Shown piece after piece: positions 18,092-25,769 of a stretch of 64,000 nt of DNA; position 1 is the stretch's first letter; every line of letters begins with the position of its first letter. This DNA is from an uncultured Bacillota bacterium (GTDB lineage: Bacteria > Bacillota > Dehalobacteriia > UBA7702): NCBI GenBank assembly GCA_934702375.1, contig CAKUYE010000014.1, positions 1 through 64,000 on the forward strand. The letters are read 5' to 3'. The translations under genes and the position numbers were made by a program. The notes under the pieces are model-generated. The model worked only from the letters and a program-made list of their open reading frames with translations. It made no database searches and was not told the DNA's origin.

Positions 18092-18788
18092 ATGAAACGT
18101 CAACGATGGATTCTTGGAATATTGGCTTTGCTTCCTCTGATTTTTCCTTTTGGTTATTGCGATAGCCCGTTTTTACCTCCATTCCTAGTGGGCAATAATT
18201 GTGATGGTACTATCTTTGTGTTGCTGGTTGTTGTTTTTGGTATGGTCATGCTGCCCTATTGGTGCTTCCTCGGCATTTTATCCGGCCATTGGTTCCCTCA
18301 TAGCAAAAAGACTGTACTTTTCTGCAATTTGCCGATTCTCTTCAATGCCGTTGCCGAGATTCTTTATTATGCTTTTTTTGCCTTTTGCTCTTTTACGCTT
18401 AGGGTGGTTTGTGCAGGCGACAATATTGTACGAGCATCCTCAGGCTATGCATGGTCTGCTTGGTCTGAGAAATGGATATTTCTGGGGCAACTTTCTCTAT
18501 ATCGGTGTGGTGATGGTTTATATTTACGTCCTTTTTCGCCAGGATTATACTGGGCTGCGACTTCTCTGGTTGGCTCTGCCGTTGTTTTGCTTTGCCTTTC
18601 TCTCCTTGCCGCCGGCAGAAACAGATTATAATTTTGTGGTTCAACGCTTTGCGATTTGGAAGCTTTGGCACAGCTATGCCCTCTCCTACGTGATGTTTTT
18701 CTCCTATGTGATTTGCCTTGTCAAGGGCATCGTAGAAACGATAAAGACCCGGCGCAAACCAAAGCCGGAAACATGGGCTGAGGAATGA
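18092..18788 (+). pseudogene. Membrane protein, first of three paralogues, with a +1 frameshift
   Basis: The N-terminal ~95 residues (KRQRWILGILALLPLIFPFG, CNLPILFNAVAEILYYAF) align with the two genes that follow. At the T7 tract 18373-18379 the frame changes: the original frame gives poor sequence ending at 18631, while the next frame continues as a good multi-TM protein to 18788. Removing one T gives a single 231-residue product of ~6 helices. AAAGGAAG precedes the ATG at 18092. The cause may be mutation, slippage at the homopolymer or a sequencing error. The family is not one I can name; membrane location is clear, role unknown. Confidence 0.75.
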
Positions 18789-18815
18789 TTGCTTAAAAAC
18801 GAAAGGGGGCTTCTC

Positions 18816-19358
18816 ATGAAGATTCGTCAAAAGCTGCTTTTGATTCTTTTGGTATTGCTGCCGGCAGCCATTCCCTTTGGCTGTTGTGAGTATTATCTTT
18901 TGCCGGAGGTATTTTCCGTGGGAGAGAACGGCATCGATACCGAAACCATCGCTTTTATGACGATCCTTTTTTCCGTTGTGGTCATACCATATTGGACGAT
19001 GGTGGGGGTATTGGCCGGGCGATGGCTCGGGATATTTCGAAAGGCTTTTTTCCTCTGTAATCTGCCCATCTTTTTCAATGGTGTTGCTGAGCTGATCTAT
19101 TTCGGTGCTCTCGGCAGGAAACAGGGAACGAATCCGATCCTTGAGTTTATCATTGGTTCTCATCTGGATAAATTCAATGTGAAGTGGAATTTGTGGGGAG
19201 GGTTTTACGAAGCATTGCCCTCGATGTTCCAAAGTATAGAGGCAGTGATCCTCATCGATATGGCTATATTTCTCGGTTTTTTTGCTCTTGGCTGTTCGAT
19301 TACTTGTATACCAAAGAAGATATCGCCGAAAAAGTTTTCCGTTCGGGAGGAGGTATGA
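18816..19358 (+). CDS. Membrane protein, second of three paralogues
   Basis: This 180-residue protein has 4-5 predicted helices. It shares with its neighbours an N-terminal LLLILLVLLPAAIPFG helix, a PYWTMVGVLAGRW segment, CNLPIFFNGVAELIYF and, with the third gene, the motif IIGSHLDK. AAAGGGGGC is a strong ribosome binding site for the ATG at 18816. The gene lies 27 bp after the first paralogue and 3 bp before the third. The repeated CNLP..FN..AE and GSHLDK motifs define a small family, but no enzymatic motif is visible. Confidence 0.75.
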   Translation: MKIRQKLLLILLVLLPAAIPFGCCEYYLLPEVFSVGENGIDTETIAFMTILFSVVVIPYWTMVGVLAGRWLGIFRKAFFLCNLPIFFNGVAELIYFGALGRKQGTNPILEFIIGSHLDKFNVKWNLWGGFYEALPSMFQSIEAVILIDMAIFLGFFALGCSITCIPKKISPKKFSVREEV

Positions 19359-19361
19359 CTT

Positions 19362-19856
19362 ATGACCGGTAAAGATAAGCTGTTTTTAGCGATCCTTGTG
19401 GTGTTGCCCTTTTTCATCCCCTTGGAAAGCCGCTGTGGAATTATGAGTCCCTTTACCTCAAATCCCAATGCGGAGATGGATATTGCTACGGTTTTATATC
19501 TCTGGTGCACGGTGTTATTTCCTTTTTACTGGTGTTTTGTTGGTGTGATGTTTGCCCGACGGATCTATAACCTGTCCAAAGCTCTGATTTTGGCGAATAT
19601 CCCGGTATGGATGAATGTTGTTGAAGCGCTGATATACTTTGTTTTTTTGAAAGTGCCTTCAGGTGCTTATCCCTGGATTGAGTATATTATCGGTTCTCAT
19701 TTGGATAAAGCAAATTTCTTTGTCCTTTTTGATATGGAGTATCTCCCGGGCAGCCTGCTCTTTTCTCTCGGCGCTGTTCTCGTCTGTTTCCTCCTTGGCT
19801 ATGGTCTGCGGCGCAGTTGGGAGCTGCTGTCTAAGGGGAGAATCCCGGTATCCTGA
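19362..19856 (+). CDS. Membrane protein, third of three paralogues
   Basis: This 164-residue protein has ~4 helices and matches the second paralogue at the helix 1 end (LVVLPFFIPL), FYWCFVGVMFARR, ANIPVWMNVVEALIYF and IIGSHLDK. It starts 3 bp after the previous stop, with GGGAGGAGG inside the upstream gene, so translation is coupled. Three diverged tandem copies suggest duplication followed by specialisation. Function is unknown. Confidence 0.75.
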   Translation: MTGKDKLFLAILVVLPFFIPLESRCGIMSPFTSNPNAEMDIATVLYLWCTVLFPFYWCFVGVMFARRIYNLSKALILANIPVWMNVVEALIYFVFLKVPSGAYPWIEYIIGSHLDKANFFVLFDMEYLPGSLLFSLGAVLVCFLLGYGLRRSWELLSKGRIPVS

Positions 19857-19860
19857 TGGT

Positions 19861-19899
19861 AAAAACCGCCGTCCGTATTTTTTACGGCACGGCGGTTTC
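19861..19899. terminator. Bidirectional terminator between convergent genes
   Basis: AAACCGCCGT / ACGGCGGTTT, with an inner CCGTA / TACGG helix, lies between the membrane trio and the HTH gene. Confidence 0.7.
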
Positions 19900-19902
19900 C
19901 CT

Positions 19903-20109
19903 TTACTCTTCTTCTATGATTTCAAATAGCTCGTTGGGTGTGCAATCCAACAGCAGGCAGAGGGTTTCAATATTTTCATAGCGGATGGATTTTGTTTCGT
20001 TGTTGACCATGCGGTTGAAATTCTGATAGCTCATGCCCAGCTGCTTGTAGAGCCAATACTTTGTTTTGCCTTTTTTCTCCAATAATTCCAGAGCGCGTAA
20101 TCGAATCAT
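19903..20109 (-). CDS. Small XRE/Cro-type HTH regulator
   Basis: This 68-residue protein is essentially one Cro/C1-type HTH domain: TKYWLYKQLGMSYQNFNRMV covers helices 2-3, and CTPNELFEI is the typical end of the fold. Proteins of this size act as homodimeric DNA-binding repressors. GGAG lies ~9 bases before the ATG at 20109. It is divergent from the cysteine-rich gene, with a 36-bp palindrome between them, so autoregulation and repression of the neighbour are likely but inferred. Confidence 0.88.
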   Translation of the reverse strand: MIRLRALELLEKKGKTKYWLYKQLGMSYQNFNRMVNNETKSIRYENIETLCLLLDCTPNELFEIIEEE

Positions 20110-20162
20110 AAGTCATTTCTCCATATCTCACGTATTGATTAGATGATATCTTATGATTCCTC

Positions 20163-20191
20163 TTTACATATAGACTAATACATTATATAAT
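20163..20191 (+). promoter_or_regulatory. Promoter of the cysteine-rich peptide gene
   Basis: TTTACA (20163-20168), a 17-bp spacer and TATAAT (20186-20191). The -10 lies in the centre of the 36-bp palindrome and the -35 abuts its left edge. Confidence 0.75.
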
Positions 20192-20204
20192 GTATTAGTC
20201 TATA
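20169..20204. promoter_or_regulatory. Perfect 36-bp palindrome, probable operator
   Basis: Bases 20169-20186 are the exact reverse complement of 20187-20204 (half-site TATAGACTAATACATTAT), with no mismatch and no central spacer. It covers the spacer and -10 of the promoter for the cysteine-rich gene, so a bound protein would block polymerase. The adjacent 68-residue HTH protein is the obvious candidate ligand. In RNA, most of it lies upstream of the likely start site, so a transcript-level role is less likely. Confidence 0.8.
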
Positions 20205-20219
20205 GAATGGAGAGAAAAA

Positions 20220-20405
20220 ATGAAGTGTGATTTAATTCCCGGAAACTATGGCAAAGATTGTCCCTACAACGGCTTTCATGATGATGAAAAAGGTGAACGA
20301 ATAGAGTGCTGTTGCGATGAGTATGATTATTATTTATGTTGTGAAGAGGATATTACATGCGATAAATGTAGTGAAAGTAGTTGTTTGAAAAAAAGAATAT
20401 ATTAG
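20220..20405 (+). CDS. Cysteine-rich small protein
   Basis: This 61-residue acidic protein has ten cysteines (3, 14, 30, 31, 32, 40, 41, 47, 50, 55), including CCC, CC and CDKC. There is no signal peptide or TM helix, so it is cytosolic and probably binds metal or a cluster. A purine-rich site (GGAGAG) precedes the ATG, and a good promoter inside a perfect palindrome drives it. Codon use is more AT-rich than in the flanking housekeeping genes, which could reflect transfer. I do not recognise a family. Confidence 0.7.
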   Translation: MKCDLIPGNYGKDCPYNGFHDDEKGERIECCCDEYDYYLCCEEDITCDKCSESSCLKKRIY

Positions 20406-20414
20406 GATTTATAG

Positions 20415-20450
20415 AAAAGGCGCCTCCGCGTATATGCGGAAGCGCCTTCT
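20415..20450. terminator. Bidirectional terminator between the cysteine-rich gene and the MFS gene
   Basis: AAGGCGC-TCCGC / GCGGA-GCGCCTT is a long GC-rich stem with A-rich and T-rich flanks. Confidence 0.75.
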
Positions 20451-20479
20451 GTGTGCAGTTATGATGTTTTCGTTATAAA

Positions 20480-21733
20480 TTATTCTGCGGCTTTTGCTTT
20501 TTCCAGAGACTTGGTTTGTTTGGTCAGCAATGCTGCGCCGATAAGCCCTACCACAGAAAAACCGATGAGAAGAAGGAAGATCTTGTTGAAACCTAGGGCT
20601 ACATTGCCGGCGGCGGTAGCGGCATCGAGCCATACACCGCAAAGGGTAGGTACGATAAAGTCGGGAATAAAAGCAATAAAGGAAATGATCCCGGTGGCGA
20701 TGGCGGTCATCTTTAAGGGAATCCCGGCCTGTCCCATGATGCTCCAATAGGTGGATTTCATTACGTTGGCAAGGAAGGCCAAAAGGAGGGTAAGACCGAT
20801 ACTTACCGCCACGGCTTTACTGGTCAGCATAATTGCCGCACAGGTTACGATCACAGCGCTGAACAGCAGGAAGAAGCCTTTGCCTTTGTAGGAAAAACGG
20901 TCAAGGACCCAGCCGCCGATAAAGCCTGCAAGGAATACAATGACGTAGCTGCGGATAACACCAATGGTAGAGGCGACGGACTGAGATACATTGAGGACAC
21001 GAACGGTGTAAGTAGTAAGGTAGCCGTTGCCTAAGGTCCAGGAAACGTAGGCGCACATGATGACCCAGATGGTGAGCCAAACGCCTTTGTTTTTTAATAC
21101 ATCTTTCAATGTGTATTTCACATCGTCTGCGGCGCCTTCTTCCTGAACACCTTCTTTGGGCAGGAAGATCAGAGCCAGAATCAGGAAAATACCGGTAAAT
21201 CCGGCACCGGCCAGCATGACCAATTTAAAGCCAAGGATCGGTGTGGCGGCGATATTCATGATTCCCAGAAAAATAAATGCAGTAATGGTTTGGAGTACGC
21301 CCCGGGTAGCTTCGCTGCTGCCAAAGATGGTGCTTTGGTTGTTTTCATCGGCCAAGGTGCGCAGACCGGAAAGGTAAGCGGACCAGAGTGTAGCGATGCC
21401 AAAGAAACCGTAAAGCACATGAATGCCGATTAGGATGTAAAAATTCGTGGTGAAGGCAAAGAGTGCTGTAAGGGCGGCATAGGCAGCAAGGGTGATGCAA
21501 ATGAGTTTTTTCATGGAGAACCGCTCAGCAAAGAAGCCGCCGATGGGGTAACAAAGGGTGTTGGTAAAGGTCAAAGCTGTAGCCAACAGACCCATTTGGG
21601 TATCTGTGAGCTGTAATGCTGCCGCCATTTGGTCGTAAAAGGTATAGCGCATATAGGGCAGCTGATAGGCCAAAGCCACCGAAGCGCTGAGGATAATAAA
21701 GATCATCAGTTTTTTAAAGCCGAAGTTTTTCAT
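20480..21733 (-). CDS. MFS transporter of the mttB2 operon
   Basis: This 417-residue protein has 12 hydrophobic helices in two six-helix halves. MFS hallmarks include the loop 2-3 region GGFFAERFSMKKLI (GXXXDRXGRR-like) after TM2 and the matching GGWVLDRFSYKGKG in the second half. A central charged loop (KEGVQEEGAADDVKYTLKD) separates the halves. It lies ~70 bp downstream of the MttB-family gene on the same strand, so it probably carries that enzyme's substrate or product. GGAGG precedes the ATG. The substrate is not readable. Confidence 0.88.
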   Translation of the reverse strand: MKNFGFKKLMIFIILSASVALAYQLPYMRYTFYDQMAAALQLTDTQMGLLATALTFTNTLCYPIGGFFAERFSMKKLICITLAAYAALTALFAFTTNFYILIGIHVLYGFFGIATLWSAYLSGLRTLADENNQSTIFGSSEATRGVLQTITAFIFLGIMNIAATPILGFKLVMLAGAGFTGIFLILALIFLPKEGVQEEGAADDVKYTLKDVLKNKGVWLTIWVIMCAYVSWTLGNGYLTTYTVRVLNVSQSVASTIGVIRSYVIVFLAGFIGGWVLDRFSYKGKGFFLLFSAVIVTCAAIMLTSKAVAVSIGLTLLLAFLANVMKSTYWSIMGQAGIPLKMTAIATGIISFIAFIPDFIVPTLCGVWLDAATAAGNVALGFNKIFLLLIGFSVVGLIGAALLTKQTKSLEKAKAAE

Positions 21734-21763
21734 GTTTTTCCTCCGTATTTTGATTTTTTAGAG

Positions 21764-21795
21764 AGAGGGGAGAGGTCTTGAGGATCTCTCCCCGA
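21764..21795 (-). other. Intercistronic hairpin between mttB2 and the MFS gene
   Basis: GGGGAGAG / CTCTCCCC stem with no T-tract on the minus strand. It is equivalent in position to the hairpin after mttB1, suggesting mRNA processing or stabilisation of the methyltransferase message. Confidence 0.4.
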
Positions 21796-21802
21796 AGTGA
21801 AA

Positions 21803-23206
21803 TTATTTTACAAGGAATTTTTGCAGATCAGCATCGAGTTCCGCAGAGAAATCCGGTGCGGTGTATTCCTCTAAGATCTGTTTCCATTTGGCATTGGCGG
21901 CAACTTCAATGCCGTTGCTGCCGGCATCTTCCCACTGGGCAATGGTCTGACGGTTGCTGAGGAAGGGCATGTAATGTTCCTTGCGGAAATTCATAAAGGT
22001 ATGAGCTTCGGTGAGGTACTGCCCCTGAGGGCCTACACTCTTGATTACATCAAAGGCCAAGGTGTCTTCATTGACTTCGATGCCCCGTTCCAAACGGCTG
22101 ATCATGCCGAGAACTTCGTAGTCGGTGATGACTTTTTCCAGAGAGATTGTGTTGTAGGTTTCCAGAATCCCTGCGCCGTGAAGGATGAAGTTACCGCCGG
22201 CCATGATGGTTGTCATCATGTTAATGGCAGATTCATAGGCGGCCTGGGCATCAACACATTTGCTGTCGTTGATAGCACCGCTGATGCGGCAAGGCAGATT
22301 GTAGAATTTTGCCAGATGACCGTTGATCAAGGACATTAACGCATCTTCCGGAGAGCCGACGGTAAGATTGCCGGTGCGCATATCGGCATTGGAACCGGAG
22401 GCGGAGTAGATGATGGGGCAGCCGGGATTGATGGCCTGGGCCAGTACGATGCCGGCGAGAATTTCGGCATTCTGTACCGAAACATTCCCTGCCAAAGTTG
22501 CCGGTGCCGTGGCACCTGCCATGCAGAGAGAGTTGATGAGCTGGATCTGACCGTATTCGGCAAAGGCCATTAAGGCGTTGATTGCCTTATCATCGTAGCT
22601 CAAGGGCGTTACGGTGCAGGGGTCTGCCAAAATCACCGGTTTGTTTTTTATGCTTTCCAGTCCGCCAAAAGGAAGGGATGCCATTTCGATGATGGTTTTG
22701 GCTTCTTCGTAGTCGTACATAAAAGGCATGATGGGCTTGTCGCTGTATTTCATGGCCTGATAGACAACTTCCTTGTTGCGGATATCCGGGTCAACATCAC
22801 CCATTTCGCAGGGTACATGGTGCATTTCGATAAGATCCAGAGACTGGAAAAGTTTGATTAGATTAATAAAATCTGCTTTTGTACTGCGGCGACGGCCATT
22901 ATCAAGATCTCGGATGTATGCAGAACCGCCGGGGCCGCAGAAATGGGGTTTTACGGTGTCAAATTCCACGTTGCGTTCGGGGTTTCTGGAGTAAAGAGTA
23001 AAAGAAGAAGGGGTGGTTTCCAAAGCCTTTGCCACCATTTCTTTGGGGATAAAGACAGTTTTTCCTTCTACTTTTGCACCGTGTTTTTTGAATACCTCCA
23101 GAGCCGGCTCGTAGCTGAAAATCACGCCAACTTCTTCTAAGATCCGCAAGGAATTTTCGTGGATCATTGTGATGTCATTTTCGTTGAGTAATTGAAATCT
23201 TTGCAT
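21803..23206 (-). CDS. MttB-family corrinoid-dependent methyltransferase, second copy (no pyrrolysine)
   Basis: This 467-residue member of the MttB family opens QLLNENDITMIHENSLRILEEVGV. It carries the family C-terminal block EVNEDTLAFDVIKSVGPQGQYLTEAHTF; GPxGxYLxxxHT is shared with the copy at 4002. There is no amber codon, so it belongs to the non-pyrrolysine branch. It is clearly diverged from the first copy, which suggests a different quaternary-amine substrate. GGAGG lies upstream of the ATG. A sigma-54 promoter precedes it, and the sigma-54 activator is divergent from it. As at the first locus, no corrinoid protein or corrinoid:folate methyltransferase is adjacent. Confidence 0.88.
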   Translation of the reverse strand: MQRFQLLNENDITMIHENSLRILEEVGVIFSYEPALEVFKKHGAKVEGKTVFIPKEMVAKALETTPSSFTLYSRNPERNVEFDTVKPHFCGPGGSAYIRDLDNGRRRSTKADFINLIKLFQSLDLIEMHHVPCEMGDVDPDIRNKEVVYQAMKYSDKPIMPFMYDYEEAKTIIEMASLPFGGLESIKNKPVILADPCTVTPLSYDDKAINALMAFAEYGQIQLINSLCMAGATAPATLAGNVSVQNAEILAGIVLAQAINPGCPIIYSASGSNADMRTGNLTVGSPEDALMSLINGHLAKFYNLPCRISGAINDSKCVDAQAAYESAINMMTTIMAGGNFILHGAGILETYNTISLEKVITDYEVLGMISRLERGIEVNEDTLAFDVIKSVGPQGQYLTEAHTFMNFRKEHYMPFLSNRQTIAQWEDAGSNGIEVAANAKWKQILEEYTAPDFSAELDADLQKFLVK

Positions 23207-23264
23207 GTGTTTCCTCCATAAAGTTAAATTTGGAATGCTTTTTGCTCCGTTGTCTTTTTATAAT

Positions 23265-23279
23265 GCAAAACCCATGCCA
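23265..23279 (-). promoter_or_regulatory. Sigma-54 (-24/-12) promoter of the mttB2 operon
   Basis: On the minus strand this reads TGGCAT-GGGTT-TTGC, a consensus sigma-54 site (TGGCAY-N5-TTGC), ~60 bp upstream of the methyltransferase start and facing it. Confidence 0.85.
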
Positions 23280-23448
23280 AAAATTTGTTTTGGGATAAAA
23301 ATATTTCAAGAACAGGATTTAGCAGGCATTTTATTTTTCCCTTTATGGTTCTCTTGGGAAAATCAAAACAAAACAATAGAAAAAAAGAGAAAAAATAGGA
23401 AAATACCCGGAAAATTATTTTCGTAATTTTTCTTTTTTTTTCTTTCTA

Positions 23449-23476
23449 TTGACTTTTTTCGGCTTCATGTTATAAT
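23449..23476 (+). promoter_or_regulatory. Sigma-A promoter of the sigma-54 activator
   Basis: TTGACT (23449-23454), a 16-bp spacer and TATAAT (23471-23476), ~28 bp before the start codon. Confidence 0.7.
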
Positions 23477-23503
23477 TTTTTTATCTGGCAGAGAGGAAAA
23501 AAC

Positions 23504-24979
23504 ATGATGCATCAGCTTTTTGATCTTTTCAAAGGAATTTTCTCTTCGGATTCATCCGACATTTATTGTGATATTTTGGATCATATGGAGGATGAAATCT
23601 TCATTTTCGACCGAGACTTTCGATTGGTTTATATGAATCGTGCCGCAGAGCGTTCCGAGCAATTTACCTTGAAGGATAACCGGGGGAAATCTCTGTACGA
23701 AATCTATGATTTTCAAGATGATCTTGATGAAAGCCGCAGTCCCGCAATGATTGCGATCAAAACGGAAAAACCGGTTTATCATATGCCCTGCTCCTATTTT
23801 GTGGGGCATCAGAAAAATATGAAGTCCATCAGCTCTGCACCGATCTATCAGGATGGGGTGCTGGTAGGCGCATACACGATACAGCATGACCTTACCCAGT
23901 TTCGAGATATCGTGGAAGAAAATATCAATTTGCAGAAGGTAATTCAGAATCAAAAGACAAAGATGCAAGATCACGGTGATGATCCTTTTCAGGGGCTTAT
24001 TGGCAGCAGCACTCTTTTTAAGGCCTGTGTGGATAAAGCGCGCTGTGCTGCGGAAACCAATTCGGCGGTGCTTCTTGTTGGGGAAACCGGCAGTGGGAAA
24101 GAGGTTTTTGCCCGGGCCATCCACGATAGCAGCGACCGGAGTCGGAAACCCTTTCTTGCTTTGAATTGCGCGGCGATTCCGGAAAGTCTGTTGGAGGGTA
24201 TCCTTTTTGGTACTACCAAAGGGGTCTACACCGGAGCCGTGGAAAAAGATGGCATTTTGATGCAAGCCAACGGCGGCACGGTGTTTCTCGATGAGGTCAA
24301 TTCCATGCCTTTGGCATCCCAAGCCAAGCTCCTGCGGGTGTTGGAAGAAAAAAAGGTGATGAAGCTGGGCAGTAGCCGGGAAATTCCGGTGGATATTCGC
24401 ATTATCAGCAGCATGAACGAATCTCCTTTTTCGGCTTTGGAAAATCGCCATTTGCGCCGGGACCTGTTTTACCGTCTTTCGGTGGTGCAAATCCAGATAC
24501 CGCCTCTTCGGGGCAGGAATGAGGATATTCTTTCTCTTTGCACCCTTTTTGTGGCAAAATACAGTGAACGCTTTCACAAACGGATTCAGGGGATCGATCA
24601 TGAGGTTCTCAATGCACTGCTTGCCTTCGACTGGCCCGGCAATGTGCGCCAGCTGAAGGCCTGTATGGAATCGGCCATGAATTTTGTTCCCGATGGTGGT
24701 TTGATTACCACCAAGGAGCTGCCGGATTATATTTGCAGCGTACCGAAAAACCATGCCGTTGACACGGAATTTCCGCCTTTTATTTCCGAAGTTCTTCCCG
24801 AAAATGCCGGGGATGATCTTTGTTTAACCTCTTTTCGTCAGGATGCCGATGATCGGGATAAGATGCAGATATTGGCGGCATTGAAGGAGTGCGGCGGCAA
24901 CGTTGCCAAGGCGGCCCGGACGCTGGGAATCAGTCGTCAGCTATTGAATTATCGCTTGAAAAAGTATGGGCTCAAATAA
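23504..24979 (+). CDS. Sigma-54-dependent activator (PAS - AAA+ - Fis HTH)
   Basis: This 491-residue enhancer-binding protein has a PAS-type sensor at ~20-135 (EIFIFDRDFRLVYMNRAAE), a short coiled-coil linker, and an AAA+ domain at ~165-390. The latter contains Walker A GETGSGKE (~192), a GAFTGA-loop variant GVYTGA (~239), Walker B GGTVFLDEV and the arginine-finger region LRRDLFYRL. A Fis-type HTH follows (NVAKAARTLGISRQLLNYRL). The GAFTGA tyrosine form is known in active EBPs. There is no receiver domain, so the PAS domain probably senses a small ligand directly. It is divergent from mttB2, and both mttB loci have sigma-54 promoters, so it is the likely activator of both. GAGAGG precedes the ATG. 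Confidence 0.92.
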   Translation: MMHQLFDLFKGIFSSDSSDIYCDILDHMEDEIFIFDRDFRLVYMNRAAERSEQFTLKDNRGKSLYEIYDFQDDLDESRSPAMIAIKTEKPVYHMPCSYFVGHQKNMKSISSAPIYQDGVLVGAYTIQHDLTQFRDIVEENINLQKVIQNQKTKMQDHGDDPFQGLIGSSTLFKACVDKARCAAETNSAVLLVGETGSGKEVFARAIHDSSDRSRKPFLALNCAAIPESLLEGILFGTTKGVYTGAVEKDGILMQANGGTVFLDEVNSMPLASQAKLLRVLEEKKVMKLGSSREIPVDIRIISSMNESPFSALENRHLRRDLFYRLSVVQIQIPPLRGRNEDILSLCTLFVAKYSERFHKRIQGIDHEVLNALLAFDWPGNVRQLKACMESAMNFVPDGGLITTKELPDYICSVPKNHAVDTEFPPFISEVLPENAGDDLCLTSFRQDADDRDKMQILAALKECGGNVAKAARTLGISRQLLNYRLKKYGLK

Positions 24980-24991
24980 TGAGGTGCTATC

Positions 24992-25753
24992 ATGATCTAC
25001 TATTTTTCTTCTACGGGAAATTGTGAATATGTTGCCCGGCGTATTGGAGATGTCCTTGGGGATGAAGTTTGCTCCATTGCCGAGGTGATCCACGATGGCG
25101 GGGTGCGATTTTCCGGTGATTCTGTTGGGATTATCGTTCCTACCTACGCCTGGGGGTTGCCGGCCATCGTTGCAAATTTTCTGCGGCAGCTCTTACCCGG
25201 AGGTGAAGTCGGCTATCTTTGGTTCGTTACAACCTACGGCAGCACATCGGGGCAGACCGGGTATTTTGCAGAGAAGCTGCTGGCAGCAAAAGGATATGAT
25301 CTTGGGGCAAAATTCAGCGTTAAAATGCCGGATAACTGGACGCCGATGTTTGACCTCAGCGACAGTGAAAAGGTGGCGCGAATCAATGCCGCCGCAGAGC
25401 CGGTGATCGACTTTGTCATCGAAAAGCTCCAAAGCCGTGAAAAAGGTGATTTTGCCAAAGGGAAGGTGCCGTTGTTTGCCTCAAAGCTGTACTATCGCTT
25501 TGGCTATTCTTCCATGCGGCGAACCTCTCATTTTGTGGTAGAGGATACCTGTATCGGTTGCGGTCTTTGTGCGAAAAAATGCCCGGACAACGCCATTTGC
25601 ATGGCGGATCATAAGCCGGTGTGGCAAAAGGAGCAATGCACCATGTGCCTTGGCTGCCTGCATCGTTGTCCTAAATTTGCCATTCAATACGGCGGCAAAA
25701 CGAAAAAACACGGGCAGTATCGCCACCCGGCATATAGAGCAAAAAAGAAATGA
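24992..25753 (+). CDS. EFR1-type flavodoxin-ferredoxin fusion protein
   Basis: This 253-residue protein has an N-terminal flavodoxin-like fold (YYFSSTGNCEYVA, the FMN phosphate loop) and a C-terminal pair of 4Fe-4S sites: CIGCGLCAKKCP at ~190 and CTMCLGCLHRCP at ~216. This is the EFR1 family architecture, an electron carrier of unknown partner. It starts 12 bp after the sigma-54 activator with GAGGTG upstream, so it is in the same operon. A role in supplying low-potential electrons, for example to reactivate Co(II) corrinoid proteins, fits the neighbourhood but is inference. Confidence 0.88.
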   Translation: MIYYFSSTGNCEYVARRIGDVLGDEVCSIAEVIHDGGVRFSGDSVGIIVPTYAWGLPAIVANFLRQLLPGGEVGYLWFVTTYGSTSGQTGYFAEKLLAAKGYDLGAKFSVKMPDNWTPMFDLSDSEKVARINAAAEPVIDFVIEKLQSREKGDFAKGKVPLFASKLYYRFGYSSMRRTSHFVVEDTCIGCGLCAKKCPDNAICMADHKPVWQKEQCTMCLGCLHRCPKFAIQYGGKTKKHGQYRHPAYRAKKK

Positions 25754-25769
25754 AAGGAAGGTTTCAACG

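Noticed and set aside
20169..20204. The 36-bp palindrome as a terminator
   Set aside because: It is AT-rich, has no T-tract and lies upstream of both divergent genes, over a promoter.
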